Source: JBDHTS01 sp039808845 (GTDB lineage: Bacteria; Pseudomonadota; Alphaproteobacteria; Micavibrionales; Micavibrionaceae). From it: a stretch of DNA of 8,125 nucleotides. Where the stretch lies: positions 1 to 8,125 of the forward strand of contig JBDHTS010000097.1 of NCBI GenBank assembly GCA_039808845.1, in the 5' to 3' direction. Made by a program: the position numbers and the translations under genes. Shown in pieces: positions 1 to 5,597 of this stretch. The notes under the pieces are model-generated. The model saw nothing but the letters and a program-made list of their open reading frames with translations. It ran no database searches and was not told the origin of the DNA. The stretch's first letter is position 1. Every line of letters starts with the position of its first letter.

Positions 1-524
1 TCCAGAACAGGAACGCCCGCGACGACGCCGCAGGAGATCGCCGAAACGCCGTAACGGATCGGGACGGTTTTGCACAGCTTGAGCTTCACCAGATGCTGGA
101 ACGCGCGATACATGGCAATATACCCGCCCGTGATCGCCGCCGTGCGGGTGCCGCCGTCGGCCTGGATGACGTCGCAGTCGATGCGGAGCTGCCGCTCGCC
201 CATCGCCTCCAGATCGACAACGGACCGCAGGGCGCGCCCGATCAGGCGCTGGATCTCCTGCGTGCGGCCAGACTGTTTTCCCTTGGCGGCCTCGCGATCC
301 ATCCGTTGCGCGGTCGAGCGCGGCAACATGCCGTATTCCGCCGTCACCCAGCCGCGCCCCAGCCCCTTCATCCAGCCCGGCACTTTCTCCTCGATGGTGG
401 CGGTGCAGAGAACATGGGTGTCGCCGAATTTGGCGAGGCATGAGCCTTCCGCGTATTTCGTGACGTCGGTCAGAAGTTCGATGGGGCGCAGACTATCGGC
501 GGCGCGGCCGCTGGGGCGGGTCAT
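1..524 (-). CDS. rph: RNase PH, N-terminal 174 codons (partial at window edge)
   Basis: Ribonuclease PH is a cytoplasmic phosphorolytic 3'-5' exoribonuclease that trims tRNA 3' ends using inorganic phosphate. Read on the minus strand, the protein starts MTRPSGRAADSLRPIELLTD and carries family hallmarks: CTATIEEKVPGWMKGLGRGW (residues 40-59), AEYGMLPRST (62-71), REAAKGKQSGRTQEIQRLIG (77-96) and the highly conserved DCDVIQADGGTRTAAITGG (116-134). The family is about 240 residues long, so roughly the last quarter, including the catalytic aspartates, lies off the left edge. Two in-frame ATGs exist, at 542 and 524. I chose 524 because AAGGA lies 7 nt upstream and RNase PH proteins normally begin at M(x)RPSGR; the 542 start has no Shine-Dalgarno. 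It is divergent from the AAA+ gene. Identity is near certain. Confidence 0.96.
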   Translation of the reverse strand, partial: MTRPSGRAADSLRPIELLTDVTKYAEGSCLAKFGDTHVLCTATIEEKVPGWMKGLGRGWVTAEYGMLPRSTAQRMDREAAKGKQSGRTQEIQRLIGRALRSVVDLEAMGERQLRIDCDVIQADGGTRTAAITGGYIAMYRAFQHLVKLKLCKTVPIRYGVSAISCGVVAGVPVL

Positions 525-531
525 AACAAAA

Positions 532-536
532 TCCTT
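532..536 (-). promoter_or_regulatory. Ribosome binding site deciding the rph start
   Basis: On the minus strand AAGGA lies 7 nt before the ATG at 524-522. It sits inside the alternative longer reading (ATG at 542), which itself has no upstream Shine-Dalgarno. This favours the shorter RNase PH start, which also matches the family's usual N-terminus. Confidence 0.6.
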
Positions 537-554
537 GCTCATTGTTCGCTGCGC

Positions 555-582
555 ACTGTAAGGGTCTGGTGAGATTTGTCAA
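555..582 (-). promoter_or_regulatory. Candidate sigma70-type promoter for rph
   Basis: On the minus strand there is a perfect TTGACA (582-577), a 16-nt spacer and TACAGT (560-555, 4 of 6 to TATAAT). The predicted transcript start is near 548. That leaves only about 6 nt before the ATG at 542 but a normal leader before the ATG at 524, agreeing with the chosen rph start. Its -35 overlaps that of the rightward promoter. This is motif matching only. Confidence 0.45.
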
Positions 583-603
583 ATTTTGATCCGGGGGTAT
601 GAT
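576..603 (+). promoter_or_regulatory. Candidate sigma70-type promoter for the Sel1-AAA+ gene
   Basis: TTGTCA (576-581, 5 of 6 to TTGACA), a 16-nt spacer and TATGAT (598-603, 5 of 6 to TATAAT) predict a transcript start near 610 and a leader of about 29 nt before the ATG at 639. The -35 shares bases 577-581 with the -35 of the leftward rph promoter, so the two polymerase sites would compete or be co-regulated. Confidence 0.5.
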
Positions 604-638
604 GGCAGCCTGTCTTCCCGACCGGTCAGGTGCTTGAA

Positions 639-2324
639 ATGACCCCGCTTCTGTTTCTTGTGATCATGGCAGCCGGCTTTATGCTGTTTTTGCTCGCAAA
701 ATCCGCTTTGGAGAAGAAAAGCAAGGAAGATGCCCTCGTCGCATCCGCCATGGCGGGGTCGCCCGGTAACGGTTCACACATCCGCGTTCTTTCCGCCCAT
801 GCCCATGCCGGTGATGCACGCGCCCAGGTGGATCTGGCTTTGCGTTACATGGCAGGCAAAGGCGTTGCCAAAGACGCAAGCAAGGCGGATTTCTGGTTTC
901 GTCAAGCCGCCCGTGTCGGCCACCCCAAGGGGCTTCTCTATATTGCTTATTGCGACGAACAGGCGGGCAATTATGAATCGGCGAAAGATCACTTGCTGCA
1001 GGCCGCAACCTTGGGCAATGCCGAAGCAATGGAGCGTCTCGGACGCCTCTATCTGGAAGCCGAGGAAGAAGCCCGGGACGCCGAACGCGCCGTGCATTTT
1101 TACAAACTGGCGGCAGAATCAGGCCGCCGCACGGCCCAGCGCCGGTATGCCGAATGCCTTCTGCTCGGCACGGGAACACCGCAGGATATCGATGCCGGAA
1201 CGCTGGAAATGCAGGCGGCGGCGGATATGGGCGATGCAGTCGCGCAAAACATCATGACCGAGGGGATCAATGCCTTTATCCGCAATCGCGGATATTCCTT
1301 TATCGCTCGGGATGATGCTCCATCGGGCTTCGAAAAACCTGAATCGTACTGGGAAAATCCGTCCCGCTGGAACGTTGTCCCGCAGGAGATGCGGAATTCG
1401 CCCGGCGCGGCCACAGCCTCACGGGAAGCACCGGAATTCCTGGAACTGCCGCCGCCCTCCAGACCGCGACTGGTGCCTCAGGCTGAAAAGCTGACTCTTG
1501 AAAAGGCAATGGCTCAGTTGAATGACCTAACCGGGCTGGAAGAAGTGAAAAGCGCCATTCTGAGCCTGACCAACCGCATGCACCTGCATCGCCTGCGTGA
1601 ACAGCATAACCTCCCCGTTGCACCGATCAGCGCGCATATGGTTTTTACCGGCAACCCTGGCACGGGAAAGACGACCGTCGCCCGGCTGGTCGGCAATATT
1701 TTTCGCGAAATCGGCATCCTGAAAAAGGGCCATCTGATCGAAGTCTCCCGCGCCGACCTGATCGGCGAATATGTCGGGCAAACCGGACCGCTGGTGCAGT
1801 CCAAGGTCGCGGAAGCGCTCGACGGCGTTCTGTTCATCGACGAGGCCTATAGCCTGTTCGACAATGATTCGGCTCAGGGAGGCTATGGAGACGAAGCGGT
1901 TTCCACACTTCTCAAGCTGATGGAGGATAACCGCCACCGGCTGGTGGTTGTGATCGCGGGTTACAAGGATGAAATGAACGCCTTGCTGCTTTCCAATCCC
2001 GGCTTGTCGTCGCGTTTTTCACGCGTTATCCCGTTTGAGGATTTCAGCGGCTATGAACTTTTCCGGATATTCGAGGACTTTGCCGCGGATTTCGGCTATG
2101 CCTTCGGCACCGAAGCCGCTGAAACGCTGGCAATGGTTATTCAGAAAGAACTGTCCGAAAAAGACATGTATTTCGGCAATGCCCGTTTCATGCGGCAATT
2201 GTTCGATGAAACCTTGAACTGCCTGGCGAACCGTATCGCGCGCATGAAAAATCCGGAAAAAGAAGATCTCATGCATATCGGCAGCGCCGATATTGAAACC
2301 GCCTATCGCAATATCAATGCCTGA
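639..2324 (+). CDS. Membrane-anchored Sel1-repeat / CbxX-type AAA+ ATPase
   Basis: The predicted 561-residue protein remodels an unknown substrate. Order of parts: one hydrophobic helix (about 2-20) followed by lysines, suggesting a signal anchor with the rest in the cytoplasm; four Sel1/TPR-like helical repeats (about 57-94, 95-126, 127-162, 163-198), the first closest to consensus (YMAGKGVAKDASKADFWFRQ); a Pro-rich linker (about 225-285); and an AAA+ domain (about 290-540). ATPase motifs seen: Walker A GNPGTGKT (338-345), pore-loop-like GEYVGQT (376-382), Walker B VLFIDEAY (397-404), arginine-finger region SSRFSR (457-462) and sensor-2-like FGNARFMRQ (512-520). The AAA+ domain is of the CbxX/CfqX class (CbbX, SpoVK, EccA). 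I chose ATG 639 over GTG 630 because AGGTG sits 7 nt upstream of it. CbbX itself is unlikely: no Rubisco genes are nearby and the N-terminal half is extra. The fold is confident; the role is unknown. Confidence 0.9.
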   Translation: MTPLLFLVIMAAGFMLFLLAKSALEKKSKEDALVASAMAGSPGNGSHIRVLSAHAHAGDARAQVDLALRYMAGKGVAKDASKADFWFRQAARVGHPKGLLYIAYCDEQAGNYESAKDHLLQAATLGNAEAMERLGRLYLEAEEEARDAERAVHFYKLAAESGRRTAQRRYAECLLLGTGTPQDIDAGTLEMQAAADMGDAVAQNIMTEGINAFIRNRGYSFIARDDAPSGFEKPESYWENPSRWNVVPQEMRNSPGAATASREAPEFLELPPPSRPRLVPQAEKLTLEKAMAQLNDLTGLEEVKSAILSLTNRMHLHRLREQHNLPVAPISAHMVFTGNPGTGKTTVARLVGNIFREIGILKKGHLIEVSRADLIGEYVGQTGPLVQSKVAEALDGVLFIDEAYSLFDNDSAQGGYGDEAVSTLLKLMEDNRHRLVVVIAGYKDEMNALLLSNPGLSSRFSRVIPFEDFSGYELFRIFEDFAADFGYAFGTEAAETLAMVIQKELSEKDMYFGNARFMRQLFDETLNCLANRIARMKNPEKEDLMHIGSADIETAYRNINA

Positions 2325-2330
2325 ATTCCT

Positions 2331-2356
2331 TTGCATTTGTGCGCTTACAAATGAAA
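2331..2356. repeat. Inverted repeat upstream of hrcA
   Basis: CATTTGT (2334-2340), a 6-nt loop (2341-2346) and ACAAATG (2347-2353) form a perfect 7-bp dyad, with two further pairs outside one mismatch (2331-2332 with 2355-2356). It lies 7 bp after the AAA+ gene stop and touches the candidate -35 of hrcA. It could be an operator or a weak AT-rich terminator; there is no following T-run. It does not match CIRCE (TTAGCACTC-N9-GAGTGCTAA). Confidence 0.5.
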
Positions 2357-2385
2357 TGACCGTGGTGTTTCCGGCATGGTATAAA
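2356..2385 (+). promoter_or_regulatory. Candidate extended -10 promoter of hrcA
   Basis: ATGACC (2356-2361, 4 of 6 to TTGACA), an 18-nt spacer and TATAAA (2380-2385, 5 of 6), with TG at 2377-2378 giving an extended -10 (TGGTATAAA). The predicted transcript start falls at about 2391-2394, on or next to the hrcA ATG, implying a leaderless mRNA. The lack of a Shine-Dalgarno in front of hrcA fits this. Confidence 0.5.
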
Positions 2386-2390
2386 TCTCC

Positions 2391-3425
2391 ATGATCCCCG
2401 AACTGAACGAACGGTCGCAGGCTATCCTGCGCCAGATCATCGATCTGTATATGGAGACGGGCGAACCCGTCGGGTCGCGCACGATTTCGCGCAAGCCGGG
2501 TTTTAACCTCTCGGCCGCCTCGATCCGGAACGTCATGGCGGATCTGGAGGCGGCTGGTCTTCTGTTTGCCCCGCATTCCTCGGCGGGGCGGCTGCCCACC
2601 CAGCAGGGCATGCGGTTTTATGTCGACGGGCTGATGCAGATCGGCGATCTGACGGAAAACGAGCGCGCGGCCATCGAATCCCGATGCGAAACGGCAGGCC
2701 GTTCGATGAACCAGGTGCTGGAACAGGCGAGTTCGCTGTTATCCGGCCTTTCCTCCGCCGCAGGTCTGGTCGTCGCGCCCAAAAGCGACAAGCCGCTGCG
2801 CCAGATTCAGTTTGTGCAGCTGGATAACCGCCGTCTTCTTGCCGTGCTGGTCGGGCAGGACAATATGGTGGAGAACAGGATCCTGGAGATCGACCAGCTT
2901 CTTCCCGCCAGCGCCCTGACAGCGGCGGCGAATTACCTGAACAGTCATTTGTCGGGCCGGTCGCTCGGCGCGGCAAGAGACACGATCCTGCGGGAAATCG
3001 AGGAGCACCGGAGTCAGCTGGACAGCCTGACCGCCGATCTTGTCCGCCGGGGCATCGCCCTGCCCTCATCCGGGAACAGCGAAGGGCACATCATCATCCG
3101 CGGCCAGTCCCGCCTGCTTCAGGACGTCACGGCGCTGGAGGATCTCGAACGCGCCCGCACCCTGCTGTCCATGCTGGAAGAAGAACAAACGGTCGCCCGC
3201 TTGCTTGAGGCCGCGCAAGGGGGCGACGGCATCCAGATCTATATCGGCACGGAAAACCGGATGTTCGAGCATTCCGGATGGTCGATGGTGATCGCCCCCT
3301 ACCGCTCCTCCGCCAGCCAGATCATCGGCGCCATCGGCGTGATAGGCCCGACGCGGCTGAATTACAGCCGCATCATCCCTCTGGTCGATTATACGTCGCA
3401 GGTGATCGGGCGGCTGATCGGCTAG
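2391..3425 (+). CDS. hrcA: Heat-inducible transcription repressor HrcA
   Basis: HrcA is a dimeric DNA-binding repressor that holds down chaperone genes (classically groESL, sometimes dnaK) by binding CIRCE operators, and depends on chaperonin for activity. The 344-residue length is typical. Visible features: an N-terminal winged-helix region (about 1-75) with LNERSQAILRQIIDLYMETG and recognition helix LSAASIRNVMADLEAAGLL (40-58), then the family signature PHSSAGRLPTQQGMRFYVDG (61-80). The central and C-terminal dimerisation/GAF-like regions follow, with the conserved ending around IGAIGVIGPTRLNYSRIIPL (about 313-332). ATG 2391 is the only reasonable start because homology begins at once (MIPELNERSQ). 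No Shine-Dalgarno precedes it. Unlike the usual arrangement, grpE does not follow directly: a convergent gene ends 3 bp after its stop and more than 1.3 kb separates it from grpE. Confidence 0.97.
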   Translation: MIPELNERSQAILRQIIDLYMETGEPVGSRTISRKPGFNLSAASIRNVMADLEAAGLLFAPHSSAGRLPTQQGMRFYVDGLMQIGDLTENERAAIESRCETAGRSMNQVLEQASSLLSGLSSAAGLVVAPKSDKPLRQIQFVQLDNRRLLAVLVGQDNMVENRILEIDQLLPASALTAAANYLNSHLSGRSLGAARDTILREIEEHRSQLDSLTADLVRRGIALPSSGNSEGHIIIRGQSRLLQDVTALEDLERARTLLSMLEEEQTVARLLEAAQGGDGIQIYIGTENRMFEHSGWSMVIAPYRSSASQIIGAIGVIGPTRLNYSRIIPLVDYTSQVIGRLIG

Positions 3426-3427
3426 GC

Positions 3428-3586
3428 CTATATTCTGCCGGTCAATAGCAGAATAATGACGATCAGGGCGACAACGGTCAGCCCACCGCTCGGGTAATAC
3501 CCCCAGTTCCGGCTGTGCGGCCAGGAAGGGAATGCACCGATGATCATCAGCAGCAGAACAATAATCAGAAGGGTCATAATACTCAT
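3428..3586 (-). CDS. DUF3309 family small membrane protein
   Basis: A 52-residue protein, MSIMTLLIIV... to ...LLLTGRI, with two hydrophobic helices (about 4-18 and 36-49) joined by a short loop, FPSWPHSRNWGYYPSGG (19-35). The loop pattern W-P-H-S-(R)-x-W-G-Y-x-P-S-G-G is what I recognise as DUF3309, a family of about 50-residue proteins of unknown function common in Proteobacteria. The start is ATG 3586, with AAGGA 8 nt upstream. A longer in-frame reading extends to 3979 but has no family resemblance in the added part and would run through the promoter. It converges tail-to-tail with hrcA, leaving 2 bp between the stops. An EcfG-type promoter lies just upstream, so I infer a general-stress-response envelope protein. 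Family assignment is from memory of the pattern. Confidence 0.85.
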   Translation of the reverse strand: MSIMTLLIIVLLLMIIGAFPSWPHSRNWGYYPSGGLTVVALIVIILLLTGRI

Positions 3587-3620
3587 GATGGAAGTCCTTT
3601 GTTTTATGTCTCTGCAGGCA

Positions 3621-3645
3621 AACGAAGCGGAAACGCTTTTGTTCC
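3621..3645 (-). promoter_or_regulatory. EcfG-type general stress response promoter of the DUF3309 gene
   Basis: On the minus strand GGAAC (3645-3641), exactly 16 nt, then CGTT (3624-3621). This is a full match to the alphaproteobacterial EcfG consensus GGAAC-N16/17-CGTT. The predicted transcript start near 3613-3615 gives a leader of roughly 28 nt before the ATG at 3586, with a Shine-Dalgarno in it. The spacer contains a perfect 5-bp dyad around GAAA (3625-3638), probably incidental. Confidence 0.75.
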
Positions 3646-3674
3646 AAGGGGCTTGATCTCTCAACTCTTCGATA

Positions 3675-3703
3675 TTGCCTTTTATTTTTTCATAATTTAT
3701 ACA
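3675..3703 (+). promoter_or_regulatory. Possible promoter for the exported protein gene and grpE
   Basis: TTGCCT (3675-3680, 4 of 6), a 17-nt spacer and TATACA (3698-3703, 4 of 6) lie in a markedly AT-rich stretch (3671-3704) that could help melting or act as an UP-like element. A second weak option is TTTACG-N18-TAGACT (3749-3778), with a predicted start near 3785. The choice between them is unresolved. At least one rightward promoter is needed here, because hrcA readthrough would have to cross the oppositely oriented DUF3309 gene. Confidence 0.25.
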
Positions 3704-3825
3704 GGAAGGTGTTGCCTGGAATAATTGAGGACGATCGGGGCCTGACTGTTTACGGCATGGTCCGATTGCGATTAGACTGGCGCGAAATGCAAAGCTTCGG
3801 GGTTTTGTCGATGAGAGATTTGAAA

Positions 3826-4719
3826 ATGGGTTACCGGGCCGGCACGGCAGCGATCTGCGCAGCCCTGATGACGGTTTTTTCCCTTCCAGCCATGGCGCAG
3901 ATGACAGACCCGGACGGCACGCCATACAGTACCAAGTATTATCGTAAAAAACCCGATACCATGAACATTTCCCTGGCACGCGTCCCCGGCGGCGCCTGGG
4001 GCGATTTCGTGCTGCGCGTCGTCAGCGATTACGGCATGAGCGGCTGCCCGAAGATCAGCAATATCGGTTATTCATCGGAACTGCAGGGCGGCACGGTCGC
4101 CGTTGTCATCGGCGATTATTCGCTCGATATGCGTGATCTTCCCTCGGCCCCGCAATACCAGTGCGCAAGCCGGCAGTTTTATCCGACTGCCGAAATCCCC
4201 CTGAATGCAACGGCGCTGGCATCAAACAATATCAACCAGGTTCGTTTCGAGATTCCCGGCCCGCGCTTTGAAGTCTACGATTTGAAGCAGGGTGACGACT
4301 ACGTCCAGCTGACGCCTGGTCCTCTGCTGTCGCCAAGGCCGAAAATCCATCCGCTCCAGAATGAGTATGTCAAAAATTCGCTCAAGCTTTGGCTGTACCC
4401 TGAAAAAACAGTCATCCTGAAAGTCGGCGGGGTGGATGATACTGTGACCGATGTGAAAAAGGCCGTGCAGGAACTGGCGGAAAGCAAGGGCATGACCCCC
4501 CTGGAATCCGTCATCAAGGATTTCAAATCCCCCCTTGCCGATCCCAACAGCTTTTACTATGTGGATAACAGGTCGGCTGTGACGGGAGATGCGAAAGCGA
4601 TGGACGGCGTCCAGGTTGGAACGGTCAGCGTTTCATCGGTCGTCCAGACGATTGATGGCGGTCAGACTGTCAATCGCACTGTTGCCGTATTTGCCCACAC
4701 GCCCGGCGCTTACGAATAA
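3826..4719 (+). CDS. Exported protein of unknown function upstream of grpE
   Basis: I do not recognise a family. The 297-residue product begins with a clear Sec signal peptide: basic MGYR, a hydrophobic core at about 6-20, and cleavage site AMA|Q after residue 24. The predicted mature form is about 273 residues, with no further membrane segment and two cysteines (74 in SGCPK, 113 in QYQCAS) that could form a disulfide in the periplasm. It is rich in beta-prone stretches (GGTVAVVIGDYSLDM, VQVGTVSVSSVVQTI). The start is uncertain: ATG 3826 and ATG 3811 (adding MRDLK) both leave a good signal peptide and both have weak Shine-Dalgarnos. The open frame extends to GTG 3709, but the extra residues would bury the signal peptide. 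Its stop is 15 bp before the grpE ATG, so the two are probably co-transcribed. It is a real gene by frame, signal peptide and spacing; its function is unknown. Confidence 0.8.
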   Translation: MGYRAGTAAICAALMTVFSLPAMAQMTDPDGTPYSTKYYRKKPDTMNISLARVPGGAWGDFVLRVVSDYGMSGCPKISNIGYSSELQGGTVAVVIGDYSLDMRDLPSAPQYQCASRQFYPTAEIPLNATALASNNINQVRFEIPGPRFEVYDLKQGDDYVQLTPGPLLSPRPKIHPLQNEYVKNSLKLWLYPEKTVILKVGGVDDTVTDVKKAVQELAESKGMTPLESVIKDFKSPLADPNSFYYVDNRSAVTGDAKAMDGVQVGTVSVSSVVQTIDGGQTVNRTVAVFAHTPGAYE

Positions 4720-4734
4720 AGAACGGATATCACA

Positions 4735-5349
4735 ATGAACCCGAAAGCCGACCCCCAGCCGGAGCCGGAAGGCGTCTCACACGACACCATGCAGGACAAG
4801 ACCGCGCCTTCCCAAGAGACCGCCGCGCAACAGCCTGTGGAAAAGGATGAGGGCATTCTCGCCGGCGTTCAGGAGGAACTGAACAAGACCCGCGACCAGC
4901 TGCTGCGCGCCCTGGCCGATGCCGAAAACACAAGGCGCCGCGCGGTCAAGGAACGCGAGGATGCAGGTAAATATGCCGTGTCGTCCTTCGCCAAGGATCT
5001 GCTGGATTTTTCCGATAACGTCCGCCGCGCCATAGAAGCCGTTCCCGACGATCTGAAAAACGGCAGTGACGACCGGATCAAAAACCTGATTGCCGGGCTG
5101 GCTGCCATGGAACAGCAGATGCTGCGCACCTTTGAAAAACATGGCATCAAAAAACTGAATCCAATGAATGAGGTTTTCGACCCCAATTTCCACGAAGTCA
5201 TCTTCGAGGCTCCCGATACCGGCAAACCAGGCGGCGTCATCATCCAGGTCGCCGAACCCGGTTACACCCTTCACGGTCGCCTCCTCCGCCCCGCCCGCGT
5301 CGGCGTGGCCAAGGGTGACGGCAGCGGGCGCGTCGATACTCAGGCATAA
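4735..5349 (+). CDS. grpE: Nucleotide exchange factor GrpE
   Basis: GrpE is the cytoplasmic cochaperone that releases ADP from DnaK and acts as a thermosensor. The 204-residue sequence shows the expected order: a variable acidic, disordered N-terminus (about 1-40); a long coiled-coil dimer helix (about 42-100) containing LRALADAENTRRRAVKERED (58-77); and the C-terminal beta-wing that contacts the DnaK ATPase domain, with FDPNFHEVIFEAP (148-160) and GYTLHGRLLRPARVGVAKG (176-194). ATG 4735 has CGGA 7 nt upstream. An internal ATG at 4789 would trim only the variable tail. It lies 15 bp after the exported-protein gene and 278 bp before dnaK. Being separated from hrcA is the unusual point. Confidence 0.97.
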   Translation: MNPKADPQPEPEGVSHDTMQDKTAPSQETAAQQPVEKDEGILAGVQEELNKTRDQLLRALADAENTRRRAVKEREDAGKYAVSSFAKDLLDFSDNVRRAIEAVPDDLKNGSDDRIKNLIAGLAAMEQQMLRTFEKHGIKKLNPMNEVFDPNFHEVIFEAPDTGKPGGVIIQVAEPGYTLHGRLLRPARVGVAKGDGSGRVDTQA

Positions 5350-5357
5350 TCATAGAG

Positions 5358-5387
5358 GCAAAACCGCGTAATTTTGCAGTCATTTTT
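5358..5387 (+). terminator. Possible weak terminator after grpE
   Basis: GCAAAA (5358-5363) and TTTTGC (5372-5377) form a 6-bp stem with an 8-nt loop, followed a few bases later by a run of five T (5383-5387). The stem is AT-rich and weak, so grpE transcripts may read through into dnaK. It lies 8 bp after the grpE stop. Confidence 0.3.
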
Positions 5388-5502
5388 ATGTTATGGATAA
5401 TATTTTCAGTCTGAATTTTACCAAAGTGATCCGAAACAGGCTTTGTCCGTAAACAGCATATGATTGAATGGAGCTCTTAACTTAAAAAGAGTGCCGGACA
5501 GT

Positions 5503-5531
5503 CTGGCAATGGGGAGTTCTTGTGTTATATT
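5503..5531 (+). promoter_or_regulatory. Candidate dnaK promoter (extended -10; also RpoH-like)
   Basis: CTGGCA (5503-5508), a 17-nt spacer and TATATT (5526-5531), preceded by TG at 5523-5524, read as a sigma70 promoter with an extended -10. The same bases read as CTGG-N17-GTTATATTCC, an imperfect fit at exact spacing to the alphaproteobacterial heat-shock sigma consensus CTTG-N17/18-CYTATnTnnG. The predicted start near 5538 gives a leader of about 90 nt. No CIRCE operator overlaps it. The rest of 5350-5627 holds no gene that I can support. Confidence 0.45.
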
Positions 5532-5572
5532 CCACCCCACAAGCAGCCACCCTTTTGCAATCACGGGAATCG

Positions 5573-5597
5573 CGGCGGCGCCGCTGTTGGGCCGCCG
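5573..5597 (+). other. GC-rich hairpin in the dnaK leader
   Basis: CGGCGGC (5573-5579) pairs perfectly with GCCGCCG (5591-5597) around an 11-nt loop. It ends 17 nt before the dnaK Shine-Dalgarno (GAGAGGA, 5615-5621) and would be part of the 5' leader if transcription starts near 5538. It may stabilise the mRNA or modulate translation. It does not mask the ribosome site as drawn, so a classical RNA thermometer is not supported. Confidence 0.45.

Noticed and set aside
70..561. Plus-strand open frames over 70-561 and 93-443
   Set aside because: They are shadows of rph on the minus strand, whose translation matches RNase PH throughout.
630..638. GTG start at 630 for the Sel1-AAA+ protein
   Set aside because: No Shine-Dalgarno precedes it, whereas AGGTG is well spaced for the ATG at 639. 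It would add only three residues.
3625..3640. Small hairpin AAGCG-GAAA-CGCTT followed by T on the plus strand, as an intrinsic terminator
   Set aside because: A 5-bp stem is too short for a convincing terminator. It lies within the EcfG promoter spacer, and no plus-strand gene ends just before it.
3709..3825. GTG start at 3709 for the exported protein
   Set aside because: It would place about 39 mostly polar or charged residues before a clear signal peptide. Starts at 3811 or 3826 give a normal Sec signal.
3428..3979. 183-codon minus-strand reading ending in the DUF3309 sequence
   Set aside because: Only the last 52 residues resemble the family. The extension overlaps the exported-protein gene and spans the EcfG promoter, and the internal ATG at 3586 has a good ribosome site.
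5473..5494. Possible CIRCE upstream of dnaK (GAGTGC half-site with CTCTT/AAGAG dyad)
   Set aside because: The left half does not match TTAGCACTC at the required 9-nt spacing. Only a 5-bp stem with an 8-nt loop remains.
5519..5542. E. coli-style sigma32 promoter CTTGTG-N10-CCCCACAA before dnaK
   Set aside because: The spacer of 10 is too short for sigma32, and the overlapping N17 element fits better.
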